From Gymnothorax reevesii (Eukaryota > Chordata > Actinopteri > Anguilliformes > Muraenidae), in contig CM056577.1 in NCBI GenBank assembly GCA_029721435.1, positions 112,590,219-112,654,218 on the forward strand: a DNA stretch of 64,000 nt, written 5' to 3'. Under the pieces are notes generated by a model. That model had not been told where the DNA came from and made no database searches. It saw nothing but the letters and a program-made list of their open reading frames with translations. How positions within the stretch are numbered: the first letter of the stretch is position 1; each line of letters opens with the position of its first letter. Position numbers and translations under genes: made by a program. Below, one piece after another: positions 13,501 through 25,500 of this stretch.

Positions 13501-16500
13501 CTGTGAAAAAAAGGCATAGTTCACAGAACAGTGGTCAAGGATTTGAAAGGGCAATAAACTGTCATTATTTAAGATATACAACACCATAAAGCCCCTTAGC
13601 TTTAACAATAAACAGAAACACTACCTTGCTATAACCAAGCATTTATCTTTTCCAGAACAACAGAGATATGTCATTGACTAACTCGGCAGAGCTGTTCTGG
13701 CTTCTAAAACATTTCACCATTTAAAATTTTCCCACCATGAAAAAATGCCTCATCTCAATTCTCCCTGTCCAAGAAATACAACATTATTTAAGAATTCCAT
13801 GCATTACCACATGCATCCTCTGAAGCACATTTAGATTTTGGCTGTTTCTTACAACTGTGAGGGCCGTCTGAATTATGCCGCTAATTAGTAAGCTGATGAT
13901 GATCCCTCTAACAAATGGAGGCATTGTTGTGGAAAAATTTCTGGAACATACCAGAAACTGCTAAATAATACCTGTGGCTGGGTGCACACTCTTGTCAAGT
14001 GCAATGTCCAGCCCAGGCTAGTGCTATAAGATGCATAGGTCACAAAGGAAACAAGGTTTTGACACCCACCATCTCAGCTGTTGCTGAAACTCAGATGGCA
14101 AACACTGATGAAAAGAGGGGCTCTTGAAACAGTCTTTCACAAAATGTTTTTTGTCTTGATAAATGCAAATTAATTAATTTGGGCCATGACTGCAGATGTT
14201 TATTTTACACCCAATGACTTTCAAATTACAATTCCAATTTGGACCAGCTTCGGCAGTGTAATAAATTGAGGAAAAACGAGGGTAATTGTACCCATTAAGC
14301 TCAGGCACCATTTAAGCCCACTTGCAATTTTGACTTCAAATGATAGAAAAAGAGGGTCTTGCCTTGAGTTACTCATCATTTCATCCAATCCAACCATTTC
14401 TTACCAACGTGTCAGTTTTTATTGAACACCAATCACATTTGTCATTGTTGAGTTAAGCTCACCGATATCCAAGCGGTCTAAAGGAGGATCACATTAAGCC
14501 TCCTCAAAACTTTGGCATTTCAGGATCCCTCCAAAAAAATAATCTCTCAACTATTTTCAGCCAGTAACTTGCCAAGTACTTCCATATTATGTAATTTGAG
14601 AGATTAATGATTAAATTTTTATGTATTATGAAGTTGCTTTGACTTAATTTCCACAATTCTGTTTAATTTGGATGGACGAGATTTGCTAGCTGGCATAGGG
14701 AGCCAATCACAAGGTTAAATCAGTAGTCATGATATGCGTGATGCTGCTGGAACATTAGAAATGGCAAGTGCACGAACTGGATATTTACTTTATGTTATTT
14801 TCTGATGCATTTATATAAATATATCAATAAAATACAATAAATGGTTTGGGTGAGCTACATAAGTGTTTTATTCAAGGTGGGCTTAAATGGTACAGTGAGC
14901 CAAAAAGCTAGCATGTCCTAACTTCGTATGAGAACACCTTCAATAATTCTGAAGATGTCATACCAGGAATAACTATGACACCAAGTTAAAAGCATTTTTA
15001 GACTCTAGACATAATAAAATATATATTTTGTTATTTTGGTGGGACAATATCATGTTCATTTCCTCAGTAATCAGTGTAGAACTATTTAATCCCAGTATGC
15101 TCCACTTAAGCCCACCTAATGCATTTCAGTAGGAAATCACTGAAATTAGAGATTTGGTACATTTTCTTCTGTAATCCAGTGACTTTGATGTTTTATGTCT
15201 CCCTGACATCATTAATTACACTACATATCATTAATTAGACAAGACATACATTATCGTTAGGTTTATTGATTGGTGTCCTTCATCCCTAAAAAAATAATAA
15301 TACTTTTTTATATTTTTGTCAATAAATTTGGTTGCGGGCTTACTTGAAACACACATGGGCTTAAATGGCACTGCAGTACCAATTAAGCACATGCCAGACT
15401 TTTTAATTTATTCACAAAATTTCTTTAATTTATTTTGTAAAATATGAATAAGTAAATACATGTATTTTCAAATGAGAGATTAATCTTTCAATTCAACCAA
15501 GGATCATGTTTATAATTCATCTCATTGTCTATGAAAAATACCTGAACTTGGATTTTGGTGGGCTTAGTGGGTACACTAACCCCAATCCAAAACAACAACC
15601 AAACACCACTCATTAGGCTTCTGAGCATCAGAGATATATTTAACTGGCCAGTTAACATTACAATGCACAGTGTGGGACAAGATAGATGAACTTTAACTTC
15701 TCAAATTTTGTACACTTTTGTACACTAGTGTGGGTATCAGGCCTAGGCTGTTTGGGATGAAATGACACATAGTATATTTTACACTGCCCCACAGTACCAC
15801 AAACAGGACTCAGTTCCAGAGCAGTTTGCTTACTTCACTGCGGCACTAAAAACTAGAGTTTCATTCAAATGTGCAACCTAGAAACATCACGTGTTTTCAC
15901 GTGACAAAAAGTGAGACAAACATTCTGCCTATCAACTGTAACACAGAAAATATAACACATAACAGTGAATGACTAACAAGTTCTCTGGGAAGTCACAGAA
16001 TCGGACATATTCAAAGACAAACTGTGGGTTTACCATCAATTGAAGTAACATACTGATGCCGAAGCCATAAATCAGTTCAATAAAATCTCAATGTCATAAC
16101 GCCAGAACCAAAAGGAGAATCAATTCAGATTTAGGATTATAACATTAGATTAACACTGAAAATGAACAGAAGAAGAACATGTTGTAAGACTAGAAGAAAG
16201 AAAATGTGCTTTGCGGGGGTGAAGGCAGTACCCCTCAGCCCCGGCACATGAAATTATAGTTTTTCATTTTACCTTTATTTATTCAGGGAAGGCCAATTGA
16301 GAGCAATCTCTCTTTTCTAATGACGCCCTGATTACAACAGTCAATGCAATGAAATCAATAATAACATAAAATTAATATACACAACAATAATGTAACATAA
16401 TTAATACAAAAGGTGTAACTCATAGACTACATACGCACTCAGGCTGCATAAAATCATGAATGATATTCTTAAAATGATTAAAAGGAATCAAGGCACAGTT

Positions 16501-19500
16501 TAAGCTCTGTCAGCAGATTATTCCAAGTCGAAGTTGAGTGAACTGAATAGAAACACAGCGTGTTTCTACGGCATGCGGTGGCAATTTTTGAAAGGAATCT
16601 TCCTCTAACCATCTCTAAAACACCACCAAGAAAAGGCATCAATCGGACAAGGCGTTCTTTAGTTATCGTGCGGAAACCAAAATCAAGATGGCAGCTGTGG
16701 CGGCCATATTAGTTAGCACATGACGCCGGTGTTCCAAAGGAACCATCCTCTCCTCAGGATAAATATGTGGTGTGAAAATGGAATAGTACCATGCAGGCGT
16801 TATCCGTTAAATCAACGGCAACCAATTTATACCGCTGCCCGTCCGCCCAGACGCGCTCAGGGCGACAATACCCCTCTTCCCTTAAGTCGGGGCTGAGGGG
16901 TAAAAAAGTGTAAGGTGTGTTGCTCTGCTGAAGCTGGCACACAGGAATAACAAGGAGAACAAGAAGAATAATGAAATACTCAGATCCCCTACCATGGAAA
17001 TGCTGATATCTGGACTGGGACAAAAAAAATAATAAATAAACCAAAAAATAAAAAAAAAAACCAAGAGCAACGCAGGGCATATGCCCTCGCCTATATGTTG
17101 ATCTGTGGCGGCCATATTAGATATCGTACGACGCTGGTTTTCGAAAGGAACCTTCCTGTAGCCACTCCCAATACGCCATTATGAAATGGCATCAATCCGA
17201 CAAGGGATTCTATAGTTATCCCGCGGAAACAAAAAGTTTACGGACAACGGACGGACAGACGACGGATGGACATGGTGTCGACATAATACCCCTTTCCTCT
17301 TTGGAAGGCGGGGGCATAAAAACGCAGTGGACGGACAAACAGACAGTCAGGAAGATGGATGGAAACATGAAAGGGTACAGCTACTGAATGAGACGTATCC
17401 ATAACAAAGGTTCTTTGAGAAATTTTGAACGGTTTTAGGACCCCGGCCTAAAAAAAGAACTGGATGGCCAATGTCAAGCCTGGGGAAAAAAATCACGGTT
17501 GGGAGACAACCGATTGACAGGAGGACTGACAGAAGAATGAAACGGCACGTCTACACAATTAGATGTATCCACATGAAATTTCACTGTATTGAATAGTTTA
17601 AAAGTTCTGGCCCAGAAAAGAAGTGTGACGGACGGACAACACTCATTCCTATAACCCCAAGTATAAATTGTGAATAAAATCAAAATGCAATGACTTTCAG
17701 ATCATGAGGCAATATGTTATTTATAATAGAACATGGATTATATTTCAAATGTTGAAACTGAGGCATTTTACATTTTTATCCAAAAAATGAGTTTATTTCA
17801 AATTTTCTGGCTGAAACAGGTCTCAAAAAAGTTGACTCATGCAATAAAGGGCTGAAAAAGCTATTACTATATAAGATAAGAGGCCCATGGGCCTTAACGG
17901 TCACCTGAGTATAGTATATCCAATGTTAAACCTTGGCCATTAGGCGTGGCCCTAATTTTGACCCCAGGGATCAGATTAATGGAAACCGGTTTCATAAGCA
18001 ATAGAGTATTCTAAATTGTATGTATATAACTTGTGGCTATTTTCTTTAAGCAAAGAAGATTTCTCAAGCCATTTTGACCCTTGGGCCCTGCCCCTTAGCC
18101 CCTGGGGAAAGGAAACTGCCAAAAATATCATAATATCATCTCATTGTTGTAATGTCAATCAAGTGTGAATGATTTCCAGTAGAAATTAAACAGAATTAAC
18201 CCAAAAGTATCATTTTCCTATATAAACTATAGTAAAATTGACCCCCTCCCCAGGGGCAAACGTGGAGCCTGGGGGTCATGAAATTCACAATTTTTATAAA
18301 GCACCTCAAGACACTTCCATCTATAAAGATAACTGGTTTCCAGCATATCTAGGTATAAAAAAGTAAATGCAAGACAATAGGCTTGCACTCACAGACTTGA
18401 CAATACATAGGCTTGGTCGGTGCGGTCAGTGAATATGCTCACAAAAACTTCATTTTGCGTTTAAACAAAAAACACTTCGGTGAAAGGAAGGAATAATACC
18501 TTTATTAACATATGTCAAGTTACTTTTCTACTTCTGAGGTAAAACCGCATCCCGCGGGGCATTTTCCCCTCAAACTACAGGCAGTTGCCAAGTACCAACA
18601 ACAGTTCTATTTCATCCCTGCTGACCGCCAGAGGGCGGTGCTTAAAGCACTGAATATTCCCCTTCGCGCATGCGTAGTGCGAGTATGTATACCAACAATG
18701 TCACCTGTGACCTGCAGGTGACCCAAAGAAGATTATATCTTCCGGTGTCACCTGAGGATCGTTTCTTATTTTCTTCTCTCGCGTAGTTTGCTTGCTTGGA
18801 AAGCAATGAGTCTATTGCTTTACTACTAAATTCCGTTGCTAGTAGTTCCGCGACCATTGTCGGTCGGAGCAGCGATTGTTCGCCCTCCAGGAACTGCGAC
18901 GGCGATCTTTCTCTGGTTGAGAGAGACTTTACGTTACTTTGCTGCGTTTGTTAATTACTTATCGGTGACGGTTGCGTTCGCGCATCCTTATCCCGACGTT
19001 TTAATTTAGTCTGTCGAGCTGACTTCGTTAGCTGGCTGGCGGGTTGCGTCAGCGTTTCCCGGTGTCCAGCGTGGATAATTATTATTGGTAGCGCTTGCAT
19101 AGCTACACCTTCAGGTGAGTTTGCATTAGCCTCTGTTGGGACAGGCTGCGTGCGCGCTGCTTCCCCCCAGCATATGGTTTGTTTATACGTTTGTGCTGCG
19201 CCCCGACGCTTAATTTAGTCGGTCGAGCTGACTTTGTTTGCTGGCTGGCGGGTTGCGTGAGCGTTTCCCGGTGTCCAGCGGATAATTATTTGCGGGAGCG
19301 CTTGCATAGCTACACCTGCGGGTGAGCTTGCATTAACCTCTGCTGGTCCAGGCTGCGTAGGCGCTGCCTCCCCCCAGCATATGGTCTGTTTTTGTGTTTG
19401 TGCTGTGTCCCGACGTTTAATTTAGTCGGTCGAGCTGACTTCGTTTGCTGGCTGGCGGGTTGCGTGAGCGTTTCCCGGTGTCCAGCGGATAATTATTAGC

Positions 19501-22500
19501 GGTAGCGCTTGCATAGCTACACCTTCAGGTGAGTTTGCATTAGCCTCTGTTGGGACAGGCTGCGTGCGCGCTGCTTCCCCCCAGCATATGGTTTGTTTAT
19601 ATGTTTGTGCTGCGCCCCGACGTTTAATTTAGTCGGTCGAGCTGACTTTGTTTGCTGGCTGGCGGGTTGCGTGAGCGTTTCCCGGTGTCCAGCGGATAAT
19701 TGTTAGCAGTAACGCTTGCATGGCTACACCTTCAGGTGAGTTTGCATTAACGTCTGTTGGTACAGGCTGCGTGCGCGCTGCTTCCCCCCAGCATATGGTT
19801 TGTTTATATGTTTGTGCTGCGCCCCGACGTTTAATTTAGTCGGTCGAGCTGTCTTTGTTTGCTGGCTGGCGGGTTGCGTAAGCGTTTTCCCGGTGTCCAG
19901 CGTGAGTAATTATTAGCGGTAACGCTTGCATAGCTACACCTGCTGGTGAGTTTGCATTAACCTCTGTTGGTACAGGCTGCGTGCGCGCTGCTTCCCCCCA
20001 GCATATGGTCTGTTTTTGTGTTTGTGCTGTGTCCCGACGTTTAATTAGTCGGTCAAGCTGACTTTGTTTGCTGGCTGGCGGGTTGCGTAAGCGTTTCCCG
20101 GTGTCCAGCGTGAGTAATTATTAGCGGTAACGCTTGCATAGCTACACCTGCTGGTGAGTTTGCATTAACCTCTGTTGGTAGAGGCTGCGTGCGCGCTGCC
20201 TCCTCCCAGCATATGGTTTGTGTTTTGCTTTGTGCTGTGTCCCGATTTGGATTTGTTACTGAGCCCCTGCTGGTATAGGCAGCGTACGCGCTCCCTCCCT
20301 CCAGCTTACGGCGTTCATACTCGGTTTGTCCATAGCGTTCGCGCTCAGGTTATCCGAGGAGTATTCATTAAAATACCAGCTGGGTTCCTTACCCGGTATA
20401 GGTAGCGTACGCGCTCCCTCCCTCCGGCTTACGGTGTCCATACTCTGTTTGTCCATAGCGTTCGCGCTCAGGTTACCCGAGGAGTATTCATTAAATACCA
20501 GCTGGGTTCCTTACTCGGTATAGGCAGCGTACGCGCTCCCTCCCTCCGGCTTACGGTGTCCATACTCGGTTTGTCCTTAGCGTTCGCGCTCAGGTTATCC
20601 GAGAAATATTCATTAAATACCAGCTGGGTTCCTTACTCGGTATAGGCAGCGTACGCGCTCCCTCTCTCCAGTGCAAGCCCCTGTAGCATACTAGCTGGAG
20701 CGTCTGGGCTTATTTGGACAGGTGAGTGTCGTGTAAGCCTCCAGCGCCACCACAATGGATGACTCCCATTTCTGTACGTCATGTGAGGCTCCTCTACAGC
20801 CAGAGGACGGCCATGACCTATGCCCCGCATGCCTCGGTCCTGAGCACCTGCGGGAGGCGCCGTCAGACAACCCCTGCATGAACTGCAGTTACTTGCCTTG
20901 GGCGGTGAGGGCTGCCAGTCGGGCGCAGGTGGAACATCAAGGGGATGAAAGTGACCTCCCCCCATCAGGCCAGTCTCCCCCGGCCTGTTAGAGACGCTCT
21001 AAGCGGCGGGCTGCGGCTACAGCAGTCGCACCCTCCAGGAAGAGGGCGAAATCTGCTCAAAAAGAGACAAGAAAGCAGGCTCTCATCTAAAGTCGATCAG
21101 CTGTCTGCTGAGCTGGCCCAGGTCAGGCCCATGCTCAGAGACTGCCAGCCTGATGCCCCATTGCAAGGTGATTTGACACCCTCTCCTCCAATGCCAGTGC
21201 TGGTACCTGAGGAGGATACATTTTCCCTGGCAGCTTCGGCTACCTACTTCCACGGTTATGGGAGAGATTCGTAAAATGGGGGTTCCCAGGCATCTGAGCG
21301 GGGCGCCCACTCCTCGGCTCCGAGTTCAGTGGCTGAGTTGGGGGATGGCTCCATGCGGGCAATCATGCGCATGGCTTTAGATCGACTGCACATGCATGTA
21401 CCACAGCAGGCAGAAGCTGCACCTGCTAGTGCCCTCTTCAGGCGCAGGCCAGCCCCCACTACCTTCGTTATTCCCCACTCTAAGGACTATCTGAAGGAGC
21501 TGCAGGCCTGTTGGAGACCTTCTCACAAGGCCTTATGATGCTGGAGCACGTGCTTGCCGCATGGGGAGCTCTTTGTCGAATCTCACGTTGGCGCTCTCAG
21601 CTTCACTGCAGGAGGGCAACGTGGCTGCTGATTCTGTCACTTTTTGTGATGCCTCACTGGAGGCATTCGGCCTTCTGTCCAGGGAACTTGGACGGATGAT
21701 GTCCATCCTGGTTCAGGCTCGTCGCCAGGTTTGGCTCTCTCAGTCAAACTTGACAGAGGCATCCAGGAGACTCCTTCGCAGTCTCCCCATGGAACCGGGA
21801 GAGATATTTGGTCCTGCAGCCCAGGAAGCACTGGAAAGGACCATCCAGGCTGTGCAAACCAGGCAGCGGCTTGCGGGCCTTAGGCGGATGCCTCTTCTTG
21901 ATAGGCCTCCTGCCAGCAGAACGAGGGGTTCCTCGGCTGCTTCTCACACCCGCTTACCACGGCCGACCCCTTAGGGGCCGGGGGGCCAGACATTGAGGCC
22001 GTGGGGCCGGCGGTCGGATATTTTTCACATCAGCTCCAACAGTGGGCTGCTCATACTTCAGACCCGTGGGTGGTTGCCACCTTGACCCACGGGTACAAGC
22101 TTCAATTCCGCCGCCGGCCCCTCACTTCTGGCCGGGTCAAAATGGCCTCTATCAACGACCCGTCAAAGGCTCGCGTGTTGGGCCAGGAGTTATCCACCCT
22201 CCTGGCCAAAGGCGCCATCGAGCCCGTGGACCCTCTGTCGCGTCCCCGGGGGTACTATTCAACATACTTCCTAGTGACGAAACAGACTGGCGGATTTCAC
22301 CCAATCTTGGACCTCAGAGGGCTGAACATATTTATGAAGGTCATCCCTTTCCACATGTTGACCACTGCAGATGTCCTGCAAACTGTGGCACAGGGAGAAT
22401 GGTTTACGTCCATTGACCTCAAGGACGCTTACTTCCGTGTCCCCATCACTCAAAAACATCGGCGGTTTCTCCGCTTTGCCTACCGAGACCGCCACTGGCA

Positions 22501-25500
22501 GTTCAGGTTGCTACCCTTTGGGCTCTCCCTCTCTCCAAGGGTCTTCACGAGGTGTGTTGCCGCAGCCCTTGCGCCTCTACAGTCTCAAGGCTTGAAAATT
22601 CTCCCATACCTGGATGACTGGCTGGTCTGTCCACCATCCCGTGCTCAGGTGTCCAGTGATACAGCATGTCTCCTGTCCCATGTGGCCTGCCTCGGACTCG
22701 AGGTGAATATGGGAAAGAGTTGCCTGGTGCCATCTCAGGCTACAACTTTCATTGGGATTGCATTGGACAGTCTAGCCATGATAGCCAGACCGCCCCCCGC
22801 TGTGTGGGCGACATCCTTCACCTTCTTGCCCTGTTCCAAGAGGGCCGTTGGCTGACCTTCCTTGCATTTCCTCGCCTCGTGGGCGAACTAACGTCCATTT
22901 CAGCTGTGGTTCCGCTGAGCTTGCTGGCACTATGCCCCCTGCTGAGGTGGCTGAACAGCTTCCACTTGGATGCCAAGCGACACTGGCACAGGAAGCTCAG
23001 GGTGTCACAAAGGTGTCTCCTTGCCTTGGCTCACCCGGCACTCAGGCACTTTCTGCCACACCTGAGGGGCAAGCATGTCCTAGTAAGGTCAGACACATCA
23101 ACCGTATATCATATAAATCATCAGGGCAGGACCAAGTCTGCGTGGTCGCTGCGACTGACAGAAGAGCTCCTCATGTGGGCGGCCCCCCCGTCTGATCAGC
23201 CTTCGGGCAATGTATCTATCGGGAGAGCGGAGCAACCTGACAGACTCCCTCTCCCGTCAAAAACTCCGTCAGGAGTGTGGCGCCTCCACCCGGAAATGGT
23301 CAGCACTATTTGGAGCCTCTTCGGCAGAGTGGACGTGGACCTCTTCGCTTCAGAAGTCTCTACCCACTGTCCTCTGTGGTTCTCCTTAGCCGAGACAACC
23401 AGTCCCTCGGGCCAGGACGCATTGGCCCACCCTTGGCCGGACGGCCTCCTGTATGCCTTTCCCCCGCTTCCTCTGATTCGGTCGGTACTTCAGAGGATCC
23501 TTCAGGGGGGTCGCAGTGTCCTCCTTGTGGCTCCCTTCTGGCCAGGGAGGAGCTGGTTCCCACTGCTGCACGGACTCTGTCGCGGTGTACCGTAGCGCCT
23601 TCCCGACAGGAGGGATCTCCTGTCCCAGCTGGCGGGGCGGATCTGGCACCCCAATCCACGATGCCTCCAACTGTCTGTTTGGCTGCTGGAGGGCCCGAGT
23701 TGCTGTTTAGCTCCTGTGCGGACCCTGTCGAATACACCATATTGAATGCTAGAGCGCCGTCCACTCGTCTTCAATATGAGAATAGATGGAAACTGTTTTC
23801 CGACTGGTGTACAAGTCGGGATGAGGACCCTGTGCGCTGCTCTGTGCCAACTATTTTTGACCTCTTCAGTCTCTTCTGGATGAAGGTCGGTCTCATTCGA
23901 CGTTGAAAGTGTACGTAGCGGCAATATCTTGTGGTCATGTGAGGATTGACAATGGCACTGTGGGGAGCCATAGTTTGGTGTTCCTCTTCTTGAAGGGGGA
24001 TCAGAGATTACATCCTCTGAGTGCCCCAAGAGCTCCAGCATGGGATCTCCCCTGGTACTGGATGCACTAAGCCGGCCCCCATTTGAACCCTTGACACAAG
24101 CGGAGCTGAAGTGGTGTCTTGTAAGACTGCGTTCCTTCTGGCCATTTGCTCTGCAAAGCGTGTCAGCGAGCTGCATGCCCTGTCTGTCAGTGACTCGTGT
24201 TTGAGGTGGAACTCTGATGGCTCAGGGGTCACTCTGTGGCCGAACACAGCGTTTCTCCCTAAAGTGTTGGCTCACGCTCACCGCAACCAGCCTATTCGGC
24301 TGGCTCGGTTTGACCCTTCTCCAAGGGAGAGTGGGGATGAGCCTGAACTGTTATGTCCAGTGCGGGCTCTGAAGGCCTACACTGCAGCTACTGTATGCAT
24401 TCGAAGGTCTGAACAACTTTTTCTCTGCTACGGTGGCCCTAACAGGAGTTGCGCCATCTCCAAGCAGCGTGTGTCCCACTGGATTATTAATGTCATCACC
24501 CATGCCTATCGGACGAGTAACCGTCCCCTTCCACCTGGCGTGAGGTGCCACTCTACCAGGAGTGTTGCTACTTCATGGGCTGCCCTGAGGGGAGTGTCCT
24601 TGGAGGACATTTGTGCCGCAGCTTCATGGTTGTCACCGGACACGTTCTCCAGGTTCTACAGGGTGAACGTCGCCACACCCCACCCCTTAGCCGTGGTTCT
24701 GCGGCCGGGGTCTTCTGACTTTTTGCACACTGAAGGTCCGTGATTCGGATTCTTCGTGACCTTGTTGGTATAAGTCATTCAGTGCTTTAAGCACCGCCCT
24801 CTGGCGGTCAGCAGGGATGAAATAGAACGAAAGTTACGAATGTAACTACGGTTCTATGAATCCCGAATGACCGCCAGAGCTCTCTGTCACTCAGAATCCT
24901 CGTGTGCTCGCGAGAAGATTCTGTAAGAAACGATCCTCAGGTGACACCGGAAGATATAATCTTCTTTGGGTCACCTGCAGGTCACAGGTGACATTGTTGG
25001 TATACATACTCGCACTACGCATGCGCGAAGGGGAATATTCAGTGCTTTAAGCACCGCCCTCTGGCGGTCATTCGGGATTCATAGAACCGTAGTTACATTC
25101 GTAACTTTCGGTTGTTGGTTTTCTCCAGGTATACTCCAGTTTCCTCCAAAAACTAAACATGACACATCCTTAAATGACCTTTACTTAAGTTGTTGTGTTC
25201 ACAATGTGGCTTATGATGACAATATAACAAAGGGCAATAACTCCATCAAATTTGATTGAATCGGTCTGGTTTTCAAACTTCTTTGAGATCTTATAGATAT
25301 AAGCCAGCATGCAAAGTTTCATGAAAATTGACCAATATTTACTAAAATTATTGTGTTCACAAGGTTGCTTATGATAATAATACAACAAAGGGCAATAACT
25401 CCATCAAATATGATCGAATCAATCTGGTTTTCGAACTCGTCCAAGATCTTATGGATATAAGCCTGCATACAGTCTCATCAAAATTGGTTCATAAATACTG

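Larger units (their letters stand above)
18604..25109 (+). mobile_element. DIRS-type tyrosine-recombinase retrotransposon, 6.5 kb
   Basis: It has the full DIRS layout: left inverted terminal repeat, long leader with tandem arrays, gag-like region, reverse transcriptase, RNase H remnant, Dam-like methyltransferase domain, tyrosine recombinase, internal complementary region and right inverted terminal repeat. There is no target duplication, as is normal for these elements, which integrate through a circular intermediate using the recombinase. The termini are intact and identical, but every coding region is broken, so this copy cannot move on its own. It sits inside another repeat inside bop1 intron 2. 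Confidence 0.95.

Noticed and set aside
20256..20523. Repeated peptides with ALRL(S/P)EEYSL
   Set aside because: They are translations of the 122-bp tandem array in the DIRS leader, in several frames and on both strands.
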